Assembly: GCA_021018815.1 (NCBI GenBank)
Contig: JAITYX010000065.1
Coordinates: 295,001-359,000 of the forward strand
Origin: Talinum fruticosum
Taxonomy: Eukaryota > Streptophyta > Magnoliopsida > Caryophyllales > Talinaceae
DNA length: 64,000 bases
Reading direction: 5' to 3'
In this document: positions 23,300-34,329 of the stretch, piece after piece
How the letters are laid out: each line of letters starts with the position of its first letter
Numbering within the stretch: the stretch's first letter is position 1
The notes under the pieces: generated by a model
Database searches by the model: none
Told to the model about the DNA's origin: nothing
The model's input: the letters and a program-made list of their open reading frames with translations, nothing else
Translations under genes and position numbers: made by a program

Positions 23300-24573
23300 T
23301 CCAATAACACATATAATACCAATATATGTGGCCATATCTTGTCGGAATTTGATGTCTGTTTTCTAGCTTTTGACTTAACTACAAACTTCTTTCGATGACA
23401 ATGAGTACAATACCTATACTCGAATAAAAGATCATTCAAAGCTTACTACATCTGTCACAATCATTTCCAAACTCATACACAAGCAACTAAGTGTCTAAGC
23501 TCAATTTTCGGGTGCAAGAATCTAATATGCACATTCATAAAGTCGTAAGTTACTAGTTTTCCCTACGTCATCCGAAATTGTGGACCGACATTCATTTTTG
23601 AGATTATTCTCTCGTATTAGTTTTAATGGGAATTAATTAGAGCATAGTGTTTTGTGAGCACAGGCATGGGGAGGCTAAGAGGATAGTGGGTGGTTTTCGG
23701 TTTAAGAACAGCTTGTCCGCTTTTGTTTAATTATTAGGAGCCCGAATAATTCATTCATTTGTTTGATTTTGAGTATTTTGAGTGTGCTTGTACGGCATAT
23801 AAGCGGGCATAGGCTACAAGTATTATGTCTTCCGAGAGACTTTTTGTTGGCCTTTTACCAAACTTTATTGTGATACATGTCTCGCAATTTGTTTTCTCAG
23901 TCTTTCTATGAGTTAAGCTAGATTTGCATCTAGCTTAAAATAGTAACCCACTTCCAACACAAAACGAAATTCCAAATTGACATTATATTTCATTCCAATT
24001 CTAAGAAATGAGACCCATTTTGAAACAAATTATACCCCCACCCAACACAAATCTGTTTCAATGAAAACCTCGTAAATGCGCAGAACTTACTGTGTACAAA
24101 TCGCCTTCGATCTCTTCCGATGCTTCTTCCGATTCTTCTTCTTTCCCTCTTCTTCTCGGTCTACTTCTTTTCGCTCTTCTTCTCGATCTACTTCTTTTCG
24201 CTCTTCTTCTTCGTCTACTTCTTCTCCGTGTCCTTCTCGCCCTTCTTCTCCCTCTCTTTCTCGCTCTTCTCGGTGAACTCATCGCCCTTGTTCTCACTCT
24301 CCTTCTACTTCTTCTTCTTCTTCTTCTCACTCTTCTAGTTATCCCTTTTCTAGTTCTCCCTCTTTCTCTCTCTTCGTGCTCTCTACCTCACTAATTTTGA
24401 ACGCCTTCCACAAGAAGCTTCCTCGAGTCTACATCTACACCAAACACGAAAATAATATCAGTAAGGGTATTTTGGTCCTTTCTCCTTGCCACGCCCAATG
24501 TAACTTGCACGTGGACCCCATGTAAAGCATGACTTGAAGGTAAAATAAACAACTTCACCTGTAATTGTAAATT
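23300..24573. other. Unassigned DNA with a CTT-rich tract
   Basis: 23300-24070 is AT-rich without recognisable coding sequence. About 24110-24370 is a C/T-rich tract (CTTCTT and CTCTTCTTC units), which generates Arg/Lys/Glu-rich or Ser/Leu/Phe-rich frames on both strands; these are compositional and not called. Confidence 0.5.
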
Positions 24574-25629
24574 CACAAATTCTTATATGAGATCGTCTCA
24601 CGATAGCTTATCGTGAGACGACCTATGTGGCAATTTTTTATAAAAACATTTAGGCAAGTTGAAATAGAGAGTGAAGCACACGTTCTTTTTCCAAAACTTC
24701 AAAAATAAAAAAGGAAAGTTCCCTTCTTTTCCAAAATTATTCCCCTAAACCCTAATCACACTTCAACTCCTTCAAGGCTTCATTCAAACGCACGTCCATC
24801 GTCATGCTTGTGCCCCTACAATATCCAACTAAAGATCCTCTCGCTTCTTCGTCCGATTCGTGATTATCAACTACTAGTGGAACCTCGATGTTTGTTTCAT
24901 AATCAATAAGAAAATGCTCCATGAAATTCTCCGCGAGTTCTTGGTTTTCAACTTCAACAACTATAGTCATACATTCAAAACACAATTAGTCATGTAATAT
25001 ATTAAACAAGAATAACTTGGCAAATAATAACAACATAAATAGTCATACATCCAAAACATTATTATTCGTATAATTGCATGTTACATGAAATAGAGGAGGG
25101 TCACATATTATTAGTCATCCATTGCTAATATTATTAGTCATATATATGCATTTCCGTTGTCACATTTGTTTTAACACACAAATATATTTTAAATCTTCAT
25201 AGTAGATATTATCATTCGTATAATAACATATTATACAAAATAGCTTAACAACGTTGAGTATTATTAGTCACTCAACCATAATATTAGTAGTTATATTTAA
25301 TGTACTTTCAAATGGTAACGTGTGACTAACTAGATGAATACTTTTGAATAGTCTTACATGCAATACATGATTAGACATATCCTAATGTATACAATAAAAT
25401 GGAGTATTTCAAATATTATTAGTCATATAAATGCTTTATAATTGTTCTAATTTATTATAGTTATCATACATGTAATTTATTAGTCATATACTAACATGCT
25501 AAACAAATAGTCATAGATGACAGACGTACTCAGTCACACATAATTTTCTATAAATACTCTTATACGAAATATATAATTAATTGCATACTAGTACATTAAA
25601 TAATGTAAATAATTCCAAATATAATTAGT

Positions 25630-28600
25630 TAGGGCTGAGCAAAAATTCCGGTACCCGAACCCTGTTGAACCGGGACCGGGACCGGGTAGTGAAATCATGG
25701 ACACGAGACTTGGTTACCCGATTTTATTAAATATATATATATATTTCCAAGCTCTTTCCGGTGTTGGTTTGGCTGTCTAAACTCAACTTAAATATAATAA
25801 GGGTGGTTTTCCAAAAGAATATGAGATTTCCTAAAATTTCGGCAGAGTTCTGTTTGTAATATGAACTATACTAGAGGCTTAAAGCCTTAAAACCCCGCAT
25901 AAAAGCATAATATGACTCAATGAGCCACACGCTCGGAGTATACAACTCAATGGCCACACGCCGGAGTCCAACCAATCATGCTGTAAAACTTAAACAATCT
26001 AAAGGGGCCATTATACATCAGGTACAACTATATGAACTAAATTACAAATACAACATTTAGAATCATAACAACGCATGTCAGTTCCTTGAGTCGCTCTAGC
26101 ACTCGGTGGTCCGGATTGAGCTATGTGTAGATCCTACCTTCCGATAATGTACCCGCACACCGGGGTGGAAAGGGGGAATTTGTGGGGGTGAGCAATAAAC
26201 CACGGGCTCACCTGAGTCTTATACCCTTAAAATGGAAATTCTTTACACATACTACTCATAATAATGAAAACGATGAAAACATAATAACGTAATACAAATC
26301 TATACATTTTCCTTAAAATCTCTTGCAATTAGAAGATCATGACTCTTCAATCACTTAAAAGCACAAATTCACATTCATAAACAATTCTTTTGGGGGTGAA
26401 TCAACTTTTCTCGGGCCTTTTGAGGATTCGAACTAGCACTTCTTTTCTCATAATTTCACGTAATTTCTCTAATTTCTCCGATTTCTTTGATTTCTCTTAT
26501 TTCACCGGGCGCGACCCCAATAAAAGGCTCCCGGGACCTATCTTCTAAGAAGTCTCGGATCGGCCATCCTGCCACCTGTAGGACCCCTATTAGAATCCTT
26601 ACCTCGAAGTTTCTAGTTAGGCGTCCCCAGCTTGAACCCTTCGGTATGCTAAACAATCCGTAGCCTCGTTGATTTAAAACTCTTTGCACATACTCATCCA
26701 TCACATTCACTTTACAGACTTTCTTAATCGATTTAGTATCAAGGAAGGCATGACACCACGTGTCACCCTTATAAATTCATTTTCTCAAATTTGATTTATT
26801 TTCTCAAGCAAGTCTCGCTTCTTTAAAACATAATCACGTTCGGAAGGCGGTTCTCAAGAAATTGCGTTCAAGAATCATCCACGTAAAATACAAAACTCCT
26901 TTCGAAACTATTTTTGAGTATCACATAAAGCAATCACATAACACGAATAGTCACCATTCAATGCAAGCAATCATTCTCAACTCTTTTCCAACTATGCCTT
27001 TCTCAATCCACCATTCTAATACGATTAATTTCCATTTTCTCGAGCACAATAACCACAAGCGGACACCGCCTGATTCGACGTCCGAACTTCTCACAATTCA
27101 TTGTCTTTACTTCCATTCCCCCACTTTATGACTTCACTTTATAAACTAACCTCTTGTGCCCTCATTCAACCATATATCCTTAAACTTACTTTACCGAAGT
27201 TTCCTCTATCTCCCTTCACCTTTTAGTTCGATTCACCCTCAAAGGTCTTAGACATGACTATGGCTTAGTTCCACTTTACCGTCCCCAACTTGCTATTTCC
27301 CAACCTCAATTTCCCATTTAATATCTCTTACCTTATTAATCGATTCTTATTTGCCCATCCTTAGTCATGTACCTCTTAATTACTTTCATTATTCGGTTCC
27401 CAATAACTTTACTTACTTTCACGCTCGGTTCAACCTCGAGGATTTAATTACCTTTTGAACTCAATTAATCCGACAATCGCCCATTTCTCACTCTTATGCT
27501 CCCATTGTGCGTCACTCAATATAAATTCATACTCCTCTTTATGCTTCACTCGTTATTTCCCGATATTAGCAATTGTCACTTAATGCCGTAACTTCAATAA
27601 ATCTCTAAGGGTCAATCTGAAATATTAATTCACAACTTATGCCCAAACAATAACGTGCTCATCCCCATCCCCAACTGACCAAATTCCCGATACTACTCAT
27701 TGTACCCAAGCAACCCAACTCCGTGTGAATTCCCTGGTTTCCAATTTAGGCCTAGACAACTACCAATTCCCTTCACAACTCCTAATTCAACTTTCAGCAA
27801 CCACTGAACTCGTTCAATAGCATACATGTTCAATATTCATAATCACATTCAACAATCACAATAAACTCATTTGGATTTCAAAATTACTAATAGTTTAGAG
27901 TATAAGACTACCCACCTGAAATTCTCGAGTTTGGAATTGATCGAATTGCTTGCTTGTCTCTGCTCTGCGTTCGGTTACGTTTGGTTTCATGGGACTCTCG
28001 CTTCCTCTTGCTTCGGTTCGGCGGTTCTGGTTTCTGCCGCCCCTCGGTCCAACCCTCACGCGTCCCCCAGTCTTTCCCTTTGCCGCCATTGCTTTTCCCT
28101 GGTCCCCGACCCCTTAGGCTCTCTCTCGTGTCCGCCTCTGTTTTAGTCCTTCTTTCTCCCTCGCTCTATCCCAGTCTCTCGTTCCCCTTCCCTTCGCTCG
28201 CGTTGCTTGGCTGCCGGTTTCGGGGTCTACGGTGGTCGCCGGCCACCCCTCGGTCTCTTTGACCCTCGCACCGCTCACCCTCTCTTTCTCTCGTGCATTC
28301 TTGCGGCGGTGGCCCTCTCCTCTGCTCCTTCGTTTCCCTTGCGTGCGCCGGCCGCCTTCCCTTCATTCGCCGCTCGGCTTGCCGGCCTCCAACCTCGGCT
28401 TCGGGTCCCGCACACCCCTCCCTCTCTTTCTCTGTTCTCCCTCTCGCGCTATCTCCCTCTTCCCTTCTTCCTTCGCTCGGTTTCTTTTCCTTCTTGCCTT
28501 CCCGAGCCCTCGCTCTCCCTTGCCCACCGGCCGCTCGGCTGTTCGGCGGCCACCGGCCTCTGCTCCGGCTCTCGCGCGTTCTCTCTCTCTCCCTCCCTCC

Positions 28601-29385
28601 CTCTCTGCTTCTCGCTCTGCTGCTCGGGCTCCACCGATCCTTCTTTCCTCTCCTTTCACTTTCCACCGCCTAATTGGGTCCGTTAATGATCCTTATTAGA
28701 CCCCAAATTGATTTCTATCTCATCTCTTCACTTGAACCAAAACCCACCTCTTCATTTCCTTTTTATTCATCTTTTCCTTTTTCTCTTGCTAAACGTAATA
28801 ATAATTAAACCCACAATTTATCGTTCTCAACTCTTCATAATTTAGCTAAAGTAATCACCGGCCCATATACGACAAGTCCATATCTCCTCCCTTCCGTTCT
28901 CTTTATGTTGCTTGCATCCTAACTTATTTTAATACGCCAGCCACGACAATTCCTAATCACCAAACGGTTTAACCTCGATAGAAAAGGAGGAAATTCCCTT
29001 AGTTTAATTTATTCAACGAGCAGCCTCCAAGGGGATATTAAAGTAATATGTCCGGCCATAAATAAAATCGATCACCCAACCCCCTTAGTCGTGGGGAATA
29101 ATATTCAATAATTCTATGGTTTTCAATTGCTTTTCTTTAAAATTTTAAGTATTACAACCGGTTACCCGATTTTTTAATTATTGACTAAAACTTTACCTAA
29201 AAAAAATAGTAAAAATTATAAAAAGTAAAATGGTATTTGAAAAACTATTAAAAAAATAGGTCAACCGGATCCAGATTTTTGACCTGGTCGAACCGGGATC
29301 GAGTCCAAAAATCTGGACCCGGTTCCAATTGGGACGGGGACTGGGTCCGGCCAAAATGACCAGTACCCGTTCCTGCTCACCCCTA
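25630..29385. mobile_element. hAT-like element with perfect 8 bp target duplication
   Basis: The termini are TAGGGCTGAGCA (left) and the reverse complement of TAGGGGTGAGCA (right), a terminus type common in plant hAT elements. The flanks are identical 8 bp copies TAATTAGT (25622-25629, 29386-29393). Subterminal regions carry CCGGGACCGGG and GGACCCGGTTCC motifs. Most of the interior (25762-29156) is a separate LTR-like insertion; without it the element would be about 360 bp and thus a MITE with no transposase. Confidence 0.85.
25762..29156 (-). mobile_element. 3.4 kb LTR-like insertion inside the hAT element
   Basis: On the minus strand this segment starts TGTAATACTT and ends CCAAACCAACA, and is flanked by TCCGG (25757-25761) and ACCGG (29157-29161), four of five bases matching. 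The LTR-type ends and lack of any pol sequence suggest a solo long LTR, perhaps Ty3 Del/Tekay-like, whose LTRs are this long; the family is a guess. It contains a GC-rich, strongly C/T-skewed block at 27950-28680 that gives spurious long ORFs on both strands, and an 84-codon minus frame at 26456-26710 of unknown meaning. Confidence 0.45.
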
Positions 29386-30121
29386 TAATTAGTCACTCAT
29401 ACATAATATTATTAGTCTCATAGATGTTTTGACACACAATTAGTTTATTACATTCACTCATCCTAAATAATCGTGTATACAAGCTATTAACAGTAGTATT
29501 AACATACTTCGAATGTTTAGAAAAGTTAGTTTTCATATATTATTAGGGTTTATAAAAAAATCGAAATATCTTTACCTTTGTCCGCCACAAATTCCTCATT
29601 TAGTATGTGAGTGCCTTTTCCACTTGTCACCATTTCCATCTCAAAAGATCAACGATCAACGATCAACAAATATTACTATAAACTAATATATTGTCACCGA
29701 TGGACGAATATCTTCATGAAAACGATAATAATTAGAGCGACAAATTCAAACACAAGATCGTGAACATCCGACGGTGATGCAGCGGTAGAAGTAGAAAATT
29801 GGAAGATGATGAGACGATAGATGAATGATGGACGATGAATGAAAGATGATCGAATTTCTTGTTAATGGTGAACGAAAGATGAACAAAAGACGAACGATGA
29901 ACGATGAACGATGAACGTGAGGAGAAAGAAGGGGGAAAGAGATAACGAGTGACAATAATGAAGTTTAGCAAGATAGAAACTCTCCTTTATTTAAATATGC
30001 ATTTGAACTTTATTCGCCTGTGAATATACGTGTGGTTATCAATACATTGGATAACGTGTTATCCCCATCTCACGATAAATTAACGTGAGACGGTTTCACA
30101 CAAGACTTACTATTGTAAATT

Positions 30122-30447
30122 GGAGCATGGCTCATTTATAAGTTCCCCCATTCTTGTAATCTATTGCCTTCACATTAAATTTTGTCATCAAATAGAAATT
30201 AAAGACATATCATCGTTATATATCAAATGCGGGGATAAGGAAAATGAGAAATATAATAAAAAAATTAAAGACATTAAGTCCTGTCATCAAATGGAAACTA
30301 GTCAAAGTCAGGCTTAACATCATGATCTTGAGGGACAAGAAACGACATCTCAAGTTTCAGAGCAGACCCATAACTTTTTTTTTTTTTTCTTGGTATGAGG
30401 CGCCCAATCCCATTTCTTTCTTTACACTTCCCATTGTAATCTTCACT
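30122..30447. other. Short intergenic stretch with poly-T
   Basis: AT-rich, with a T(15) tract near 30376-30390. It might be intron of the cellular gene whose exons lie at 31816-32820. Nothing else seen. Confidence 0.3.
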
Positions 30448-31083
30448 TAGGGTTGGAAAAAAACCCATACCTATTTAAAACCTATAAAATCCGCGCCATT
30501 TAAAACTCGAATGGGTGCTAAAATTTTGAAAAAAATGGGTACGGGGCAGGTATGATTAAAATGGGTATAGGGCGGGTATGGGTATGAGTTTAGGCTTCAC
30601 CCGCCCCACATAACACCCATAACCCGTACCCGCAACACCCGCCCCGTACCCGCCCCATATCCCCCACTTAACACCCACGACCCGCTTTACTAAATGTTTA
30701 TAAAAAAAAGAAATTGAAGGTTGAATTTTAGGCCCAATGTTTAATCCCAAATTCATTTCAGGAGAAAAAGCCTTAGTTTATGAGTGTCTTTTGCCTACCT
30801 CTATCTTTCCACCTCCTCTTTCGGTGTCTTACTATCTATGTTTTTTGGTTGAACGGTGAGAAATGTTAAATATGAGTTAAATATGAATATTATTATTTTT
30901 ATTCTATTTGTACCCAAATAACACCCACATACTCCGCAAAACCCGGTGGGTATGGGTATGGGTATGGATTTTTAATACCCAGTGGGTATGGGTATGGGTA
31001 TGGGTATGGGTACGCATTTTAAAAATGGGTATAGATGTGGATATGGGAAAACCCGTTCCGTACCCGCCCCATTGCCAGCCCTA
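30448..31083. mobile_element. hAT-like MITE, 636 bp, GGGTAT-rich ends
   Basis: The left end TAGGGTTGGAAAA pairs with the reverse complement of the right end, TAGGGCTGGCAAT. The flanks are TCTTCACT (30440-30447) and TCTCCACT (31084-31091), seven of eight bases identical. Subterminal regions are dense in GGGTAT and GGGTACGGG units on one strand and their complement at the other end. No coding capacity. A frame at 30908-31123 is only the hexamer translated. Confidence 0.8.
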
Positions 31084-31200
31084 TCTCCACTCCTCCTTTT
31101 CGTGCGAATCTCGGATTTATTAAATTATAGTTTTATAAACCAACTCGCCTTCACAGTTATTTTGATCCTGTAATTAGTGAAGTTGATATTAGGTAACAAT

Positions 31201-31687
31201 TATACCTGGCAATCAGGTCATTCGGTTCGGGTTAGTTCGGTTCAAGTTAAATTCGGGTCGATTTTATTCGGATTCGGTTCGGTTTCGGGTTCGGGTCAAC
31301 TTCGGTTCGGTTCAACTTCGAGTCAATCTCGTTCGGGTTCGATTTGGATTAATTTCAGATTGGGTTGTAATCGAGTCACTTTTTGGGTCAAAATCTATTC
31401 AAAATTGTGTCACTATAGGCATAAAAGTCCATCCTCAAAAAAATGTGGGTTGGGTCACTTTGATTTGGGTTAAATCGATTCGGGTATGATTCGAGTTCAG
31501 GTCATTTTGGATTCGGTTCGGTTTCGGTTCGGATCGGAATCAAGTTCATTAGATTTCAGGTCGGTTCGGGTCGGTTCATTTCGATTTTTGAATCAAAATC
31601 GGTTCAACTGTTTCGGATGTCGGTTCGATTTGGATTTCAGGTCGTTCGGATTGACCCGTTCGGTTCGGATCGGTTTTGCGAGGTCTA
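31201..31687. mobile_element. hAT-like MITE, 487 bp, TTCGGG-rich
   Basis: Flanked by perfect 8 bp copies GTAACAAT (31193-31200, 31688-31695). The ends TATACCTGGCAA and, reversed, TAGACCTCGCAA match at 10 of 12 positions. The interior is dominated by degenerate TTCGG/GGTTCGGG units. It has no coding capacity. It lies upstream of the exon at 31816, probably within an intron of that gene. Confidence 0.8.
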
Positions 31688-31815
31688 GTAACAATCTCCT
31701 AATTATAAAATTGGGAAGTTTAAATACCCAAAATTATTTGATTTGATATATTGAGATATATGACTTTCCGTTCTTTTTTTTTTGTTACTTCCTCCATATT
31801 AATCTGCATACTCAG

Positions 31816-32820
31816 CGTTGAATTGACACCGAATACCATTAAGCTACACTTCCGTTTGATGATAAACCTTGACCACTTGGTTGAAGCTCCTGATTTCTGC
31901 CATCTACAGGTATGATCTTTATTTTTTTGTTCTTGTTATTATCCTGATGATGCTAGCAGAATATCATGAAAAGTAGTGCAATCACATGAGACTTGCAAGA
32001 TTAAGCGGTAATTTTTGTTTTTTCCATCCATACTTGTGCTTTGGTTTTATCATTGATTTGAGATTGCTTTATGCAATAACTTTCTGGCTTTGAATTTATT
32101 TTTTTTAATATTAACTGAGCAATGTTTGATAAAACGAGCGAAAAGTTTCAGAATTTAACAGTGGTTTAGCCCCTCCAATTTTTGTTTGTGATCGAAGAGT
32201 TTTACTGAGCATGACTTCACCTGTCCCTTATCAACACCAAGTCTTCTTTTCCCCTTTTTACCCCCAACTTGGCCGTGCGTTGTTCAGCCGCCATTGCTGA
32301 AAATTGCATGGGAAATCAATTTATAGAAATTACCCCCAAGTGTTGTGGTACACAGCGAGTATAACACCTTGATGTAATGTGCCAAGAGCTTGACCAATTT
32401 GATCGAGCCTAACTCGCAAGCTCACGTGAATTTTCCTCATTTTTTTCTGGTCAATTATATTTGGCTTCTACTTTGATTCGGTTGTCAGGATCAAACTGTA
32501 GGGATTTGATTCTATCATGATGATTTCCACTTCAATCTCATGTTTTGATTTTTAAAACCGAAATAACAAAATGCTTTCATGCACTAATTAATGTCTATGA
32601 TTGTGCAATGAAATGTTTAGTGCTCCTGTGAGGCGTCTATTATGAAACTTAGAAGTCTGAAAGCATAATATTATTTAGTTTATTGGTTGACTTCCTCCTG
32701 AATTCTTTTGGGCTTGTTTATCCGATGGACACAAATTGAATTCAAGTGAAAGCAATCTTCTTTGCAGCCCCCATCATCATCATTCACTAAAGTGAAGGCT
32801 AAGGTCACCGTTGTTTATAG
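31816..32820 (+). pseudogene. Two internal exons of an unidentified cellular gene
   Basis: Exon A (31816-31909) follows a strong pyrimidine tract and CAG acceptor, reads in one frame VELTPNTIKLHFRLMINLDH and on to DFCHLQ, and ends at GT donor 31910. Exon B (32768-32820) follows TTTGCAG, reads PPSSSFTKVKAKVTVVYR in the matching phase and ends at a GTGAGA donor. Both are free of stops and join in frame across an 858 bp intron. That is hard to explain by chance and unlike the broken transposon genes nearby. I do not recognise the family. No further exon was found before the tandem array at 33170, so the gene is truncated or continues elsewhere. Confidence 0.5.
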
Positions 32821-33169
32821 GTGAGACTTTTTTTCTTTTTTGGTTTGTTTGAGCCCATCATGATTCCAGTAGCTATCTTCAATGGTGAATGATTTGGAAT
32901 GGGTTTGTACATTCTTGGATATCTTCACGTGAGCAACCTTTCCTTCCTCCTTTTTTATTTTTTTGTTGTTGTTTACCAGCCTTCTTGATTCAGTGATTCG
33001 ATTTGTCTCCAATTTCCAATTTGTCAATTTATGCTTATAAATCTAGCACACAACGAACACAATATTTGGCCCCTTTTTTTGGAAATCGTTACTAGACCAC
33101 TTTGTTAATAAATATGGCTGGTAAGTTTTGCATGTGTGGAGTCTTTGGACCGTGATTTTGATACTTTCT

Positions 33170-34200
33170 TTCACCCCTTACATGTTTTACCCCCTTGAGG
33201 GTATATGAATCGGTTAAACCTCCTTTATGTCACGCAACCTTGAACAACTTACTTTTGGTTAACCCTTGGCATGCTTTACCCCTTAAAGGGTACATGAACG
33301 GGTTAGATCTCATTTACGTCACACAACCTTGAAAACTTTACTTTTGGTTACCCCTGGCATGCTTTACCCCTTAAAGGGTACATAAACGGGTTACATCTCA
33401 TTTACGTCACGCAACCTTGAAGAGTTTACTTTTGTTTACCCCTGGCATGCTTTACCCCTAGAGGGTACATGAATGGGTTAAACCTCATGTACATCACGCA
33501 ACCTTGAACAGTTTACTTTTGGTTAACCCCTACCATGCTTTACCCCCTTGAGGGTACATGAACGATTAAACCTCCTTTACGTCATGCAACCTTGAAAAGT
33601 TTACTTTTGGTTAATCCCTGGCATGTTTTACCCCCTTGAAGGTACATGAACGGGTTAAACCTCATTTATGTCACGCAACCTTGAACAGTTTACTTTTGGT
33701 TAACCCCTGGCATGCTTTACCCCTTAGAGGGTACATGAACGGGTTAAACCTCATTTACATCACGCAACCTTGAAGAGTTTACTTTTGGTTAACCCCTGGC
33801 ATGCTTTACCCCTTGAGGGTACATGAATGGGTTAAACCTCTTTATGTCACGCAAATTCGAAGAGTTTACTTTTAGTAAACCCCTCGCGTGCTTTACCCCT
33901 TGAGGGTTCATGAACGGGTTAAACCTAATTTACGTCACGCAACCTTGAAGAGTTTACTTTTGGTTAACCCTTGACATGCTTTACCCCCTTGAGGGTACAT
34001 GAACGACTTAAACCTCCTTTACGTCACGCAACCTTGAAAAGTTTACTTTTAGTTAACCCTCGACATGCTTTATCCCCTCAAGGGTACATAAACGGGTTAA
34101 ACCTCTTTTACGTCATGCAACCTTGAAGAGTTTACTTTTGGTTAACCCCTTACATGCTTTAGCCCCTTGAGGGTTCATGAAAAGGTTTAACCCCTTCTCC
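33170..34200. repeat. Tandem array, ~88 bp unit, about 12 copies
   Basis: Each unit contains GCATGCTTTACCCC, a GAGGGTACATGAACGGGTTA segment, a CGTCACGCAACCTTGA segment and GTTTACTTTTGGTTAACCCC. GCATGCTTTACCCC-like starts lie near 33267, 33357, 33445, 33534, 33621, 33709, 33797, 33883, 33972, 34062 and 34150, with a first variant near 33179. Units are about 80-95% identical. The place, just beyond the antisense ORF of a Tat element, matches the 3' untranslated tandem repeats known from Tat/Ogre elements. Confidence 0.9.
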
Positions 34201-34329
34201 TTCTTTTAAAAAAAAAATGCTTTTGTGTCATTTATGACTTTGAGTCCCCATGTCTAATCATTAAGTTGCCATGATTATCCTAATAAATAGGTCATGCAGA
34301 CTTACTCTTTCACTTGATTATTATATTCC

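Larger units (their letters stand above)
24752..29640 (-). pseudogene. Two-exon unknown gene inside the TIR element
   Basis: On the minus strand a first coding segment near 29640-29575 reads MEMVTSGKGTHILNEEFVAD and runs into a donor-like GTAAAG. A second at about 24972-24752 begins after an ATAG acceptor and reads VVEVENQELAENFMEHFLID onward to LNEALKELKCD and a stop. The hAT element lies between them, so the original intron would have been about 0.8 kb. The protein of roughly 95 residues is acidic and unrecognised. It might be an element gene or a captured host exon pair; the exon joining is inference. Confidence 0.3.
24574..30111. mobile_element. Large TIR element (Mutator-like?) with 10 bp target duplication
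   Basis: The left end (24574 onward) and the reverse complement of the right end (to 30111) share an inverted repeat of about 45 bp, roughly 75% identical, built around GTCTCACG and TTATCGTGAGA. Inside the left repeat is a perfect 12 bp hairpin CGTCTCACGATA / TATCGTGAGACG (24594-24605, 24609-24620). Both sides are flanked by the identical 10 bp ATTGTAAATT (24564-24573, 30112-30121). Long imperfect TIRs with a 9-11 bp duplication fit Mutator-like elements, but no MuDR transposase is visible, so the superfamily is inference. About 3.76 kb of the length is a later hAT insertion. Confidence 0.65.

Noticed and set aside
24058..24394. Arg/Ser-rich and Leu-rich ORFs resembling SR proteins
   Set aside because: CTT/CTC simple repeat gives these in every frame; no RRM or other domain adjoins.
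27950..28700. Several 90-166 codon ORFs on both strands
   Set aside because: The block is GC-rich and strongly C/T-skewed, which removes stop codons in many frames at once; residues are only Arg/Glu/Gly or Ser/Pro/Leu and no motif is seen.
30930..31020. Telomere-like repeat GGGTAT
   Set aside because: It is not the plant TTTAGGG repeat and lies inside a MITE with its own target duplication.
33170..34200. Possible CRISPR-like array
   Set aside because: Units are contiguous 88 bp tandem repeats without distinct spacers, in a plant retrotransposon 3' region.
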